Source: Trujillonella endophytica
Lineage (GTDB): Bacteria > Actinomycetota > Actinomycetes > Mycobacteriales > Geodermatophilaceae
Assembly: GCF_019799905.1 (NCBI RefSeq)
Contig: NZ_JABGCI010000001.1
Span: 992,001 to 1,056,000, forward strand
Length of the DNA: 64,000 nt
Direction: 5' to 3'
The notes below the pieces were generated by a model. The model did not search any database. It worked only from the letters and a program-made list of their open reading frames with translations, and had not been told where the DNA came from. Of the stretch, positions 1-12,410 are shown one piece after another. Numbering within the stretch: position 1 is the stretch's first letter; each line of letters opens with the position of its first letter. A program made the translations under genes and the position numbers.

Positions 1-1704
1 CACCCACCAGGCGGCGTCCGGGGCCGACACCTGCACCTGCGGGCGCTCCCCGGCGGGGCGCGCCGGGCGGGTCTGGTTGCGCAGCGCCTTGACGGCGAAG
101 CCGACCTTGCGCGGCAGCCCGCGCAGGCCCTTGGGCGCGCCGATCAGGCCCTCCACCGCGACGGCGTTCATCTCCGGCTCGGGGATCTGCGACCGCTCGG
201 TGATCACCCGGCTGTCGGCGTAGTCGGCCTGCACGGCCTTGACGTCGCGCAGCGCCGTGCCCAGCGTGGGGAAGATCGCCGACGGGCCGGCGAGGAAGTC
301 GCGGTAGGCCTTCAGGTGCAGCGCGACCGCCGAGTACTCCATCTTCAGCAGGTGCCGCAGGTCGGCCCGGATGCTGCTCTTGGTGATCCCGGAGGCGTCG
401 CTGCCGTTCCCGTGCAGCGCGGCGACGATGAGCCGGTTGCGGGCGAAGAAGTACGCCTGCCAGTCGCTGACGTCGTCCTTGTCGGTCCACGCCAGGTGCC
501 AGATGGCCGCGCCCGGCAGCGTCACCGTGGGGTAGCCCGCCGCCCCGGCGCGCAGGCCGTACTCGGCGTCGTCCCACTTGATGAACAGCGGCAGCGGCAG
601 CCCGAGCTCCTCGGCGACCGGCCGCGGGATGAGGCACATCCACCAGGCGTTGTAGTCGACGTCGATCCGGCGGTGCAGCCGCGGCGTGGTGCGCAGGGAC
701 TTCTCGGCGAAGTCGTGCTGCATGACCCCGAAGGCCGCGGGCCGGTAGAGGAAGCTGCCGCGGTCGACGACCTCGCCCATCGTGTGCAGCACCGAGCGGT
801 CCTGCAGGGCGAGCATCTGACCGCCGACCAGGACCGGGTCGTCGGTGTACCGGCTGAAGGTGAGCGCCCGGTGCAGGCTGTCGGCCTCGAGCTGGACGTC
901 GTCGTCGAGGAAGAGCAGGTGCGTGGCGTCGGTCGCCTGCAGCGTCTCGTGCATCGCGCGGGCGAACCCGCCGCTGCCGCCGAGGTTGCCCTGCTCGACC
1001 AGGTGCAGCCGGTCGCCCAGCAGGCCGGAGACCTCCGCGAAGCGGGCGTCGTCCCGGACCTTCTTGTTCCCCTGGTCGGCGACGACGACGGCGGTGAGCT
1101 CGGCGGAGACCACGGGGTCGGCGGCGACGGTGGCCATCGCGTCCACGCAGTCCGAGGGCCGGTTGAACGTGCAGATGCCGACGGCGAGCCGGCCGGGGCG
1201 CAGCGGCTCGCGGTCGGCGTACCAGCCGGCCTCGTCGACGGTCAGCTCGCCGTCGGCGGTGAGGTCGAACCAGTACCAGCCGCCGTCGACGAACGGCGTG
1301 AGGTCCAGCTCGAGGTCGAGCGTCTGCCCGGTGCCGGAGAGGGCCGAGCCGGTCACGTGGATCGTGCTGCCGTCGGACTTGGAGCGGTAGACGTCGACCC
1401 GGCCCGCCCCGGAGACCGCCAGCCGCAGCGTCACGCTGCCCAGCGACGTCCAGCGCCGCCAGTAGCCGGCCGGGAACGCGTTGAAGTAGGTGGCGAAGGA
1501 GACCTCGTCGCCGGCGGCCAGCCGACCGGTGGCACGGTCCTCGACCTGGACCTTCGCCGAGCGCGCCTCGTCCAGGTAGAGCGCCCGCACCTTGCGCGTG
1601 TCGTCGGCCCGCGGCATCAGCACGCGCTGCAGCAGGGTGGCCGTGGTGGCGGGAGCGGTCGTCAGGTCGGCGGCGGTCACCGGCGACGTCGGGGTGGTCG
1701 TCAT
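1..1704 (-). CDS. glfT2: Galactofuranosyltransferase GlfT2 (partial, C-terminus outside window)
   Basis: Polymerising UDP-galactofuranosyltransferase that extends the galactan of the cell-wall arabinogalactan at the inner membrane face. The frame is open from an ATG at 1704 to the window edge, giving 568 residues of a protein usually about 640 long, so roughly the last 70 are missing. Seen: an N-terminal beta-sandwich region (about 1-160), then a GT-A core with the metal-binding FLDDD motif near residue 265, a WDDAEYG motif holding the predicted catalytic acid, and a downstream IWHLAWTDKDD segment, all as in mycobacterial GlfT2. It is transcribed away from aftA and glf on the same strand, consistent with one galactan/arabinan cluster. 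The family assignment is firm; only the C-terminus is unseen. Confidence 0.93.
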   Translation of the reverse strand, partial: MTTTPTSPVTAADLTTAPATTATLLQRVLMPRADDTRKVRALYLDEARSAKVQVEDRATGRLAAGDEVSFATYFNAFPAGYWRRWTSLGSVTLRLAVSGAGRVDVYRSKSDGSTIHVTGSALSGTGQTLDLELDLTPFVDGGWYWFDLTADGELTVDEAGWYADREPLRPGRLAVGICTFNRPSDCVDAMATVAADPVVSAELTAVVVADQGNKKVRDDARFAEVSGLLGDRLHLVEQGNLGGSGGFARAMHETLQATDATHLLFLDDDVQLEADSLHRALTFSRYTDDPVLVGGQMLALQDRSVLHTMGEVVDRGSFLYRPAAFGVMQHDFAEKSLRTTPRLHRRIDVDYNAWWMCLIPRPVAEELGLPLPLFIKWDDAEYGLRAGAAGYPTVTLPGAAIWHLAWTDKDDVSDWQAYFFARNRLIVAALHGNGSDASGITKSSIRADLRHLLKMEYSAVALHLKAYRDFLAGPSAIFPTLGTALRDVKAVQADYADSRVITERSQIPEPEMNAVAVEGLIGAPKGLRGLPRKVGFAVKALRNQTRPARPAGERPQVQVSAPDAAWWV

Positions 1705-1810
1705 CGGTCGATCAGTCCTCGGTTCGGTTCGTCGAGTCGGCCGTCGAGCGACCTGCTCCTCGACGATACCGCCGGAGCGCCCGTCGCATCCCTCGGTCCG
1801 CCGGTACGGG

Positions 1811-5082
<3,272 letters not shown>

Positions 5083-5095
5083 CTAGAGTGCCGGT

Positions 5096-6073
5096 GTGCC
5101 GCCCGCCGACCCCGCCGTCCCGCTGCGCGTCGTCGCGGTGACCTACTCACCGGGGGACACGCTCGAGGGCTTCGTGCGGTCGCTGGCCACGGCCACCACC
5201 CGGCCCACCGAGGTGGTGCTCGCCGACAACGGGTCCACCGACGGCGCCCCCGAGGCCGCGGCGGCCGCCCATCCGCACGTGCGGCTGCTGCGCACCGGCG
5301 GCAACGTCGGCTACGGGCCCGCGGTCAACGCCGGGATGGCCGGGGTCACCGAGGGGTACGCGCTGGTCGCCAACCCCGACGTCCGGTTCGAGCCCGGCTC
5401 GGTCGACGAGCTGCTCGCCGCGGCGGAGCGGTGGCCGCGCGCGGCGACCCTCGGCCCGGCGATCCGGACGCCCGAGGGCCAGCTCTACCCGTCGGCCCGG
5501 GACCTGCCGCGGCTGTCCACCGGGATCGGGCACGCCGCGCTCGGCTGGGCCTGGCCCGGCAACCCGTGGACGGCCCGCTACCGGCGCGAGCGCGAGGCGC
5601 CGCGGGAGCGGCCGGCCGGTTGGCTGTCGGGCTCCTGCCTGCTGGTCGACGTCGCCGCCTTCCGGTCGGTCGGCGGCTTCGACCCGGGTTACTTCATGTA
5701 CTTCGAGGACGTCGACCTCGCCGAGCGGCTGGGGCGCCGCGGCTGGCTGCACGTCTACGTGCCCAGCGCCGTCGTCGTCCACGAGGGCGGGCACGCCACC
5801 GGCCGCGAGCCGCACCGGATGGCTCGGGTGCACCACACCAGCGCCCTGCGCTACCTCTCCCACCAGCACCCCGGGCGGCGGAACGCGCCGCTGCGGGGTG
5901 CGCTGCGGGCCGGGCTGGGAGCCCGGATGCTCGTGTCCTACGTCAGCGGGCGGGTGGCGGCCGGCGCGCCGTTCCAGCGCCGGGCGGAGGGTGTCGGTCG
6001 CGCCGCCCGGGTGCCCGGTGCGGCCAAGCTGGCCCGGCCCGGGCGCGCCGTCCGCGGAGGAGCTGCCCGATGA
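5096..6073 (+). CDS. wbbL: GT2 family rhamnosyltransferase (WbbL-like)
   Basis: Predicted rhamnosyltransferase that attaches rhamnose to decaprenyl-diphospho-GlcNAc, building the linker between peptidoglycan and galactan. The 325-residue product is a GT-A fold: TYSPGDTLEGFVRSL and LADNGSTDGAPE near the N-terminus, a VANPDVRFEPGS metal-site region, and the GSCLLVDVAAFRSVGGFD...EDVDLAERL block characteristic of WbbL-type enzymes. A TAGAGT hexamer ends 6 nt before the GTG start, suggesting leaderless transcription. The stop overlaps the ATG of manC (ATGA), as in the M. tuberculosis wbbL1-manB(manC) pair. Assignment rests on motifs and synteny; the acceptor is inferred. Confidence 0.85.
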   Translation: MPPADPAVPLRVVAVTYSPGDTLEGFVRSLATATTRPTEVVLADNGSTDGAPEAAAAAHPHVRLLRTGGNVGYGPAVNAGMAGVTEGYALVANPDVRFEPGSVDELLAAAERWPRAATLGPAIRTPEGQLYPSARDLPRLSTGIGHAALGWAWPGNPWTARYRREREAPRERPAGWLSGSCLLVDVAAFRSVGGFDPGYFMYFEDVDLAERLGRRGWLHVYVPSAVVVHEGGHATGREPHRMARVHHTSALRYLSHQHPGRRNAPLRGALRAGLGARMLVSYVSGRVAAGAPFQRRAEGVGRAARVPGAAKLARPGRAVRGGAAR

Positions 6074-7182
6074 GGCACGCAGTGATCATGGCCGGCGGAT
6101 CGGGTACCCGGCTGTGGCCGCTGTCCCGCGCGGAGCGGCCCAAGCAGCTGCTCGACATCATCAGCGACGGGGCCGCCGGCGGACCCGGCGGCGGCGCGCA
6201 CAGCCTGCTGGCCGAGGCGTTCACGCGGCTGGAGGCGGTCCTGCCGGCCGAGCACATCTGGGTGTGCACCGCCGCCCGCTACGGCGAGCAGGTGCGCGCC
6301 GCGCTGCCGCGGCTGCACCCCGACCGGCTGGTGCTCGAGCCGGTGGCCCGCGACACCGCCAACGCCGTCGGACTGACCGCGGCGCTGGTCGCCGACGTCG
6401 ACCCGGACGCCGAGCTCGCGGTCGTCAGCGCCGACCACGTCATCCGCCCGGTGGAGCGCTTCGCCGGCACGCTGCGCACGGCCTACGACGCGCTGGCCGC
6501 GCGTCCCCGCTCGCTGGTGACCCTCGGCATCCGGCCCACCTCGCCGGCCACCGGCTTCGGGTACGTGCGTCGGGGCGGGCCGACGGAGGTGCCCGGCGTG
6601 GCCGAGGCGGCCGCCTTCGTGGAGAAGCCCGACCGCGCCACCGCCGAGGGCTACCTGGCCTCGGGCGAGTACCTGTGGAACTCGGGCATGTTCGTCTGGC
6701 GCGCGCGGACGGTGCTCGACGCGCTGGCCGACCACCTGCCCGAGAGCGCCGAGGGCCTGGCGCGGATCGTCGCGGCGCCGGCCGGTGCTCAGCGGACCGC
6801 GGTCCTGGCCGAGGTCTTCCCGACGCTGCCGAAGATCAGCGTCGACTACGCCGTGCTCGAGCCCGCCGCCCGCGAGCCGGGCCGGGTGCTGGTCGCCGAC
6901 CTGGACGTCGACTGGCTGGACGTCGGCTCGTGGCCGGCGCTGGCGCAGACGCTCGAGACGGTGGGGGGCAACGCCGTCCGCGGGCTGGCGGTCACCCTCG
7001 ACGCCGCGGGCAACATCGTCTTCAGCGACGACCCGGAACACCTGGTCGCGCTGGTCGGCGTCCGCGACAGCGTGGTGGTGCACACCGCGGACGTGACGAT
7101 GGTCTGCCCGGTGGGCGAGGCCGAGCGGGTCAAGCAGCTGCTGGCCGAGGTCGAGGCCGCCCACGGCGGCCGCTTCGGCTGA
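6070..7182 (+). CDS. manC: Mannose-1-phosphate guanylyltransferase
   Basis: Makes GDP-mannose from mannose-1-phosphate and GTP, feeding mannosylation of lipids and glycans. The 370-residue protein starts with the nucleotidyltransferase signature GGSGTRLWPLSR followed by PKQLL. It also has SADHVI and the VEKPD motif (about 185). There is no C-terminal isomerase domain, so it is the single-function form. The start codon ATG overlaps the wbbL stop by four bases. The pathway partners manB (phosphomannomutase) and manA (isomerase) are also in this window, about 15 and 20 kb away, so a full fructose-6-P to GDP-mannose route is present. Confidence 0.93.
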   Translation: MRHAVIMAGGSGTRLWPLSRAERPKQLLDIISDGAAGGPGGGAHSLLAEAFTRLEAVLPAEHIWVCTAARYGEQVRAALPRLHPDRLVLEPVARDTANAVGLTAALVADVDPDAELAVVSADHVIRPVERFAGTLRTAYDALAARPRSLVTLGIRPTSPATGFGYVRRGGPTEVPGVAEAAAFVEKPDRATAEGYLASGEYLWNSGMFVWRARTVLDALADHLPESAEGLARIVAAPAGAQRTAVLAEVFPTLPKISVDYAVLEPAAREPGRVLVADLDVDWLDVGSWPALAQTLETVGGNAVRGLAVTLDAAGNIVFSDDPEHLVALVGVRDSVVVHTADVTMVCPVGEAERVKQLLAEVEAAHGGRFG

Positions 7183-7310
7183 GCGAGCCGGAGCGCCCCG
7201 CGCCGGTGCCCGTGGGAGCGGTGGGACGGCGGTGACGGCCGGGCCGTGAGCTCCCGCCCGGTCCGCGGTGTCCGCCCGTCGCGGCGGTCCCCGGCGGCCA
7301 GACTCGGCCG

Positions 7311-8528
7311 GTGACCGCCACCCTGCCCGGACCAGCGGCCGCGCCGACCGTGGCGATGGAGCGGGTGCTGGACCGGATGCCGGTCCCGGTGGCGCAGGCG
7401 CGTCCGCAGCCGGCCCGCCTGGCCGCGCTGGACGGGCTCCGCGGGCTGGCCGCGCTCGTGGTCGTCGTCCACCACTGCGCCCTCACCCTCCCGGCGCTCG
7501 CCCGGCAGTGGACCGGACCCGACCCGGCCGGGCTGGGCTGGTGGGCCACCTACACGCCGCTGCACCTCGCCTGGGCCGGCGACGAGGCCGTGCTCGTGTT
7601 CTTCGTTCTCAGCGGGCTGGTGCTCACGCTGCCGTTCCTCTCCGGCACCGGGGCCGGCGCCTGGCCGGCGTACTACCGCAAGCGCGCGGTGCGGCTGTAC
7701 GTCCCGGTCGTCGCGGCGGTGGCGTTCACCGCGGCGGTCCTCGCCGTCTTCCCGCGGACCGGCGACCCCGGCTGGAGCTGGTGGATGGCCGAGCACGTCG
7801 TCCCGGACGACGCGGCGGCGCTGGTGGCCGACGCCGCCCTGCTCGGCGGCACGAGCTGGCGCAACTCGGTGCTGTGGTCGCTGCGGATCGAGGTGTGGTT
7901 CTCCCTCGCACTGCCGCTGTACGTGGTCCTCGTCCGGGGGCTCACCACGCGGCTGCGCGCCACGCTGCCCGTCGTCCTGGCGGCGATGGGCTGGGCCTCC
8001 TGGCACGGCCACGACCTGCTGAGCCTGCTGTGTGTCTTCGCCGTGGGCGCGCTGCTCGCCCGGCGGCTGGACGCGCTGGCGGAGCACGGCCGGCGGCTGG
8101 CGGGCTCGGTCGCCGGGTGGACGGGCGTGCTCCTCGCGGCGGCGGTGCTGCTCATGGCCAGGTGGGAGCTCGCCGCGCTGGGCGCCGACCCGCGGTCGTG
8201 GGTGCCCGTGGGGCGGCCGGCCGCCACCCTCGGCGCGGTGCTCCTGGTGTTCGCCGTGCTGCACTGCGCGCCCCTGCGGTCGGCCACCCTCTCCCGGCCG
8301 CTGCAGTGGCTGGGGGCGATCTCCTTCTCCCTCTACCTGGTGCACGAGCCGATCGTCGTGACGTTGGCGACGCTGACCCCGGTGGGCGTCCGCGGCCTCG
8401 CGGTGGTGGCCGGGGTCGGCATCCCGCTGAGCCTGCTGGTCGCCGTCGCCTTCTCCCGGCTGGTGGAGCGGCCGAGCCGGCGGCTGGCGGCGGCGGTCGC
8501 GCGCCCGCCCCTACGCTCGGGGGCATGA
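7311..8528 (+). CDS. Acyltransferase 3 family membrane protein
   Basis: Membrane O-acyltransferase of the acyltransferase-3 (OafA-like) family, which transfers acyl groups to sugars, lipids or antibiotics; the substrate cannot be read from sequence. The 405-residue protein has the hallmark opening segment [17 protein letters not shown] (about 42-58) with the conserved His-Cys region, the [15 protein letters not shown] helix, the [12 protein letters not shown] arginine motif, and about ten hydrophobic segments. It ends with [13 protein letters not shown], typical of the family. A CAGACT hexamer lies 6 nt before the GTG start. Its stop overlaps the next gene's ATG. Confidence 0.85.
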   Translation: MTATLPGPAAAPTVAMERVLDRMPVPVAQARPQPARLAALDGLRGLAALVVVVHHCALTLPALARQWTGPDPAGLGWWATYTPLHLAWAGDEAVLVFFVLSGLVLTLPFLSGTGAGAWPAYYRKRAVRLYVPVVAAVAFTAAVLAVFPRTGDPGWSWWMAEHVVPDDAAALVADAALLGGTSWRNSVLWSLRIEVWFSLALPLYVVLVRGLTTRLRATLPVVLAAMGWASWHGHDLLSLLCVFAVGALLARRLDALAEHGRRLAGSVAGWTGVLLAAAVLLMARWELAALGADPRSWVPVGRPAATLGAVLLVFAVLHCAPLRSATLSRPLQWLGAISFSLYLVHEPIVVTLATLTPVGVRGLAVVAGVGIPLSLLVAVAFSRLVERPSRRLAAAVARPPLRSGA

Positions 8529-9295
8529 AGAGCTTCGACGTCGCCGCCGTCGTCTCCGGAGGGGCCTCGGGCCTCGGGGCCGCCACCGTCCGGGCGCTGG
8601 CCGGACGCGGCGCGGCCGTGACGATCCTCGACCTGAACGCCGACGCCGGGCAGGCCCTGGCCGCCGAGGTCGGGGGGCACACGACGTTCGTCCGCACCGA
8701 CGTCACCGACGAGGCATCGGTGCAGGCCGCGATCGCCGACGCGACCGCCAAGGACCGCCCGCTGCGGATCGCCGTCAACTGCGCCGGCATCGGCTGGGCC
8801 GAGCGCACGGTCAACCGCGACGGCTCCGCGCACGGCCTCCCGCAGTTCACCACGACGGTGATGGTCAATCTCGTCGGCACCTTCAACGTGCTCCGGCTGG
8901 CCGCCGCCGCGATGGCGCAGACCGAGCCGGGGGAGGACGGCGAGCGCGGCGTCGTCGTCAACACCGCCTCCATCGCGGCCTACGACGGGCAGATCGGACA
9001 GGTCGCCTACGCCGCGTCCAAGGGTGGCATCGTGGGGCTGACCCTGCCGGCGGCGCGGGACCTGTCCAGCGTCGGCGTCCGGGTCTGCACGATCGCCCCC
9101 GGGCTGGTCGACACGCCGCTGCTGGGCAGCCTCCCCGAGGAGGCCCGCACGGCGCTGGCGTCCGGCATCCCGTTCCCGCGGCGGCTGGGCCGGCCCGACG
9201 ACTTCGCCGAGCTGGCCCTGGCCATCGTCGAGCACGGGTACCTCAACGGCGAGGTCATCCGGATGGACGGCGCCCTCCGGATGGCGCCCCGCTGA
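8525..9295 (+). CDS. SDR dehydrogenase, 3-hydroxyacyl-CoA dehydrogenase type II-like
   Basis: Classical short-chain dehydrogenase of 256 residues. Seen: the cofactor motif [12 protein letters not shown] (residues 10-21), LDLNADAG after strand 2 with an Asp favouring NAD, NCAGIG, the catalytic Ser in [14 protein letters not shown], and YAASKGG with catalytic Tyr and Lys. The overall pattern, including the [10 protein letters not shown] and [14 protein letters not shown] segments, matches the HSD10-like type II 3-hydroxyacyl-CoA dehydrogenases of fatty-acid or branched-chain oxidation. The ATG overlaps the upstream acyltransferase stop (ATGA), so the two are probably one transcript, although no functional link is obvious. 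Confidence 0.85.
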   Translation: MKSFDVAAVVSGGASGLGAATVRALAGRGAAVTILDLNADAGQALAAEVGGHTTFVRTDVTDEASVQAAIADATAKDRPLRIAVNCAGIGWAERTVNRDGSAHGLPQFTTTVMVNLVGTFNVLRLAAAAMAQTEPGEDGERGVVVNTASIAAYDGQIGQVAYAASKGGIVGLTLPAARDLSSVGVRVCTIAPGLVDTPLLGSLPEEARTALASGIPFPRRLGRPDDFAELALAIVEHGYLNGEVIRMDGALRMAPR

Positions 9296-9305
9296 CCCCG
9301 TCCCG

Positions 9306-9373
9306 CCGACCCCGCCCCACCCCCTGACCCCGCACCACCCCTGACCCCGCCCCACCCCTGACCCCGCACCACC
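9306..9373. repeat. 17-bp tandem repeat, about four copies
   Basis: Units at 9306-9322 (degenerate), 9323-9339, 9340-9356 and 9357-9373. The consensus is CCTGACCCCGCMCCACC, alternating A and C at one position. It lies between the SDR stop and the DNA glycosylase. It encodes no recognised protein and is strongly C-rich on this strand. Confidence 0.8.
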
Positions 9374-9428
9374 CACGATCCGCCCGCCCCGCGGCGAGCA
9401 CCGCTTCCCCTGCACCCCGGAGCACGCC

Positions 9429-10388
9429 CTGAGCACGACCACCACGACGACGGCGCCCGCCCGCGCGGCCGAGGCGCCCGCCTTCGAGTCCTCCTTCCGG
9501 CCGGACTGGCCGCTCGACGTCCGCCGCACGCTGTCGGTGCACCTGCGCGGCGCCGGCGACCCGACCCTGCGGTTCGAGTCCGACGGCACCTGGCGGGTGT
9601 GCACGACCCCCGACGGCGCGGCGACCGTGCGGATCACCGTGGTGGCCGGCGAGGTGCGCATCGCCGCGTGGGGGCCGGGCGCGGAGTGGGCCGGCAGCCG
9701 CGTGCCGGCGTGGCTCGGCGCCGAGGACGACCCGACGGCGTTCGACTGCGGCGGCCACCCCCTGGTCGGCCGCCTGCACCGCACGACCCCCTGGCTGCGG
9801 CTGGGCCGCACCGCGCGGACGTGGGACTGCCTGGTCCCCGCCGTCCTCGAGCAGAAGGTCACGACCACCGAGGCGCACCGTGTCTGGCGGGCGCTGCTGC
9901 GGCTGGCCGGGGAGCCGGCGCCCGGTCCCGCGCCCGAGGGCATGCGGGTGCCGCCGTCGCCACGCCGGCTGCTCGACGTGACCGACTGGGAGTGGCACCG
10001 CTGCGGCCTGGACGGCGCCCGCCGCCGGGCGCTGCGCGCCGTCACCTCGGTGGCGGCCCGCATGGAGCCGCCGGAGGCGGTGGGCTCCGCGGACCTGCAG
10101 CGCCGGCTGAAGACCGTCCCCGGCATCGGGGTGTGGACGGCGGCCGAGGTGGTGCAGCGGGTCTTCGGGTGCCCCGACACGGTCAGCTACGGCGACTACC
10201 ACCTGAAGAACCAGGTCGGCTTCGCGCTGACCGGCCAGGCCCGCACGGACGACGACGCGATGATGGCGCTGCTCGAGCCCTGGCGTGGGCAGCGGCACCG
10301 GGTCGTGCGGCTCCTGCTGGTGAACGGCAGGGCGCGGGCGCCGCGGTTCGGTCCGCGCAACGCCCCGACGGACCACCGGCGGATCTGA
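9429..10388 (+). CDS. AlkA-like DNA-3-methyladenine glycosylase (HhH-GPD family)
   Basis: Base-excision-repair glycosylase that removes alkylated bases. The C-terminal half carries the helix-hairpin-helix/GPD region: QKVTTTEAHRVWRALL, then VPGIGVWTAAEVVQRVFGCPDTVSYGDYHLKN, with the catalytic Asp expected in the last segment. The first in-frame GTG is at 9537, but the conserved-looking FRPDWPLDVRRTLSVHLRG lies upstream of it. No ATG, GTG or TTG precedes that segment. A CTG at 9429, about 6 nt after CCGGAG, would include it and give 319 residues. The start is therefore uncertain (9429 or 9537). Converges on rmlA. Confidence 0.82.
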   Translation: MSTTTTTTAPARAAEAPAFESSFRPDWPLDVRRTLSVHLRGAGDPTLRFESDGTWRVCTTPDGAATVRITVVAGEVRIAAWGPGAEWAGSRVPAWLGAEDDPTAFDCGGHPLVGRLHRTTPWLRLGRTARTWDCLVPAVLEQKVTTTEAHRVWRALLRLAGEPAPGPAPEGMRVPPSPRRLLDVTDWEWHRCGLDGARRRALRAVTSVAARMEPPEAVGSADLQRRLKTVPGIGVWTAAEVVQRVFGCPDTVSYGDYHLKNQVGFALTGQARTDDDAMMALLEPWRGQRHRVVRLLLVNGRARAPRFGPRNAPTDHRRI

Positions 10389-10400
10389 AGGAGGACCCCT

Positions 10401-10438
10401 CTGCCCCCCGGCCCTCGTGGCAGGGCCCGGCAGGGGGC
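10401..10438. terminator. Bidirectional terminator between alkA-like gene and rmlA
   Basis: GC-rich hairpin in the 64-bp gap between two convergent genes. The inner arms GGCCCT/AGGGCC (10410-10415, 10422-10427) are flanked by C-rich and G-rich outer runs (10403-10409, 10433-10437). There is no T-tract, as is common in high-GC actinobacteria. Confidence 0.55.
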
Positions 10439-10452
10439 CGTCCCGGCCGCCC

Positions 10453-11322
10453 TTACCTGGGCTCGGCCAGCAGGCCCAGCAGGTAGGCGCCGTAGCCGCT
10501 CTTGGCCAGCGGGTCGGCGATCGCCTGCAGGTCGGCGTCGGAGAGCCAGCCCTGCCGCCAGGCGACCTCCTCGATGCAGCCGATCTTGAGGCCCTGGCGT
10601 TCCTCGACGACGGAGACGAACTCCGTCGCCTGACGCAACGACGCGAAGGTCCCGGTGTCCAGCCAGGCGGTGCCGCGGTCCAGCACGGTGACGGTCAGCC
10701 GGCCCTCGTGCAGGTAGTGCTCGTTGACGGCGGTGATCTCCAGCTCGCCGCGGGCGCTGGGCGAGATGCCCCGGGCGACGTCCACCACCGACGACTCGTA
10801 GAAGTAGAGCCCCGGCACCGCGTAGGGGCTCTTGGGCGTGGTCGGCTTCTCCTCGATGGAGAGCACCTTCCCCGCCCCGTCGAACTCCACGACGCCGTAC
10901 TCCTGCGGGTTGGCGACGTGGTAGGCGAACACGTGCCCACCGTCGGGGTCGGGCAGCCGGCCCAGGGCCGTGCCCAGGCCCGCGCCGTAGAAGATGTTGT
11001 CGCCCAGGACGAGGGCCACCGACTCCCCGCCGATGAAGTCCGCGCCGATGAGGAAGGCCTGCGCCAGGCCCTCGGGGCGCTCCTGGACGGCGTACTCGAT
11101 GCGCATGCCCAGCCGGGCGCCGTCGCCCAGCAGCGCCCGGAACGCCGCCTGGTCGCCGGGGGTGGTGATCACCAGCACCTCGCGGACGCCGGCCATCATC
11201 AGCGTCGAGAGCGGGTAGTAGATCATCGGCTTGTCGTAGACCGGCATGAGCTGCTTGCTCACGGCCTGCGTGATGGGGAAGAGACGACTGCCCGTGCCCC
11301 CGGCCAGGATGATCCCGCGCAT
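10453..11322 (-). CDS. rmlA: Glucose-1-phosphate thymidylyltransferase
   Basis: First step of dTDP-L-rhamnose synthesis, the donor for the WbbL-like enzyme encoded nearby. The 289-residue length equals the usual RmlA. It opens with [20 protein letters not shown] and [17 protein letters not shown], the sugar-nucleotidyltransferase signature, and has GDNIFYG, SIEEKP and [10 protein letters not shown]. The frame extends further upstream, but the ATG at 11322 starts directly before the signature. A TAGCGT hexamer 8 nt upstream (minus strand, 11331-11336) supports it as a leaderless start. rmlB, rmlC and rmlD are not in the window. Confidence 0.96.
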   Translation of the reverse strand: MRGIILAGGTGSRLFPITQAVSKQLMPVYDKPMIYYPLSTLMMAGVREVLVITTPGDQAAFRALLGDGARLGMRIEYAVQERPEGLAQAFLIGADFIGGESVALVLGDNIFYGAGLGTALGRLPDPDGGHVFAYHVANPQEYGVVEFDGAGKVLSIEEKPTTPKSPYAVPGLYFYESSVVDVARGISPSARGELEITAVNEHYLHEGRLTVTVLDRGTAWLDTGTFASLRQATEFVSVVEERQGLKIGCIEEVAWRQGWLSDADLQAIADPLAKSGYGAYLLGLLAEPR

Positions 11323-11351
11323 GGGGCAGGACGCTACCGACTCCGCGCTGG

Positions 11352-12410
11352 TCAGGCGGGGTCCGAGCCCAGCCACAACCTCCCGACGAGTGAGGAGCCG
11401 CCGGGCGTGCCGACCGGCTCCCAGCGGGTGGCCCACCCCTCGGCGTGCAGCTGGACGACCACCGCTCCGAGGACCGCGCCCAGGTTCAGCGCGGAGGTGA
11501 CGGTGGCCCGCTCGGGCAGGTGGACGTCGACCACGCCGTCGTCCACCCCGCCGTAGCGCAGCACGACCGGGAACTCCGGCAGGGCCGCGACCGCGACCCG
11601 GAAGGCCTCGGCGACGGCGTCGAGCTCACCGGGCCGCGGCACGAGGTCGGCCGAGGGCGCCCGGCTGGCCACCACGTCGCGGGTGCCGTAGCGGAAGAGG
11701 TCACCGGGGCCGAGCCGGACCAGTGGCCGCGTGCCGATGTCCTCGGCGGGCGGGGCGGTGGACCAGCCGCGGACGACGGCCACGGGCAGGCCGGCGAGCT
11801 TGCCCTTCACCAGGTCCGCCGCGGCGGCCAGCTCGTCGACGACGGCGACCTGCGTGGTCTCCAGCGTGTTGCCGTGCGCGTCGACGGCGCCGCGGAGGTC
11901 GGTCAGGGCGGCGATGCCGGCCGCGCCGACGGCGACGTCGGTCAGCCCCTCGCGCCACGTGCGGCCGAAGGTGTCGCTGACCACCACGGCGACGTCGACG
12001 CCGAGCAGCTCGCCCAGCCGGGCGCGCAGCCGGCGTGCGGAGGCGTCGGCGTCCTCGGGGAGCAGGACGAGGGAGTCGCCGGCGACGTTGGAGGCGTCGA
12101 TGCCGGCGGCGGCCACGACCCAGCCCTGCCGGGTCTCGACGATCCGCAGCGGACCGCGGCGGGCCACGACGCGCACCGTCTCGCCGTCGATCGCCCGCTG
12201 CCGGACCGCCTCGCGGTCCTGGCCGGCCGGCACGGGCACGAGCCGCCCCTCGACCTTGGCGATCACCTTGGAGGTGACGACGAGGACGTCGCCGTCGGCC
12301 AGCCAGGGCGCGGCGGCGGCGATCGCGCCGGCCAGGTCGTCGCCCGGCGCGAACTCCGGCAGCCCCGGCACGGGGTGGACGGAGATCCCCGGGGGCGGCC
12401 CCTCAGACAC
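11352..12410 (-). CDS. fbiB: Coenzyme F420:L-glutamate ligase FbiB, short C-terminal domain
   Basis: Adds L-glutamate residues to F420-0. The N-terminal ligase domain (about 1-245) is complete in outline: [19 protein letters not shown], then [31 protein letters not shown] and [14 protein letters not shown]. Mycobacterial FbiB has a further nitroreductase-like domain of about 200 residues. Here only about 105 residues follow, with a [21 protein letters not shown] segment that faintly resembles a nitroreductase helix. I choose the GTG at 12410, which overlaps the fbiA stop by 8 bases; an ATG at 12419 is possible. Cotranscribed with fbiA. Confidence 0.88.
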   Translation of the reverse strand: MSEGPPPGISVHPVPGLPEFAPGDDLAGAIAAAAPWLADGDVLVVTSKVIAKVEGRLVPVPAGQDREAVRQRAIDGETVRVVARRGPLRIVETRQGWVVAAAGIDASNVAGDSLVLLPEDADASARRLRARLGELLGVDVAVVVSDTFGRTWREGLTDVAVGAAGIAALTDLRGAVDAHGNTLETTQVAVVDELAAAADLVKGKLAGLPVAVVRGWSTAPPAEDIGTRPLVRLGPGDLFRYGTRDVVASRAPSADLVPRPGELDAVAEAFRVAVAALPEFPVVLRYGGVDDGVVDVHLPERATVTSALNLGAVLGAVVVQLHAEGWATRWEPVGTPGGSSLVGRLWLGSDPA

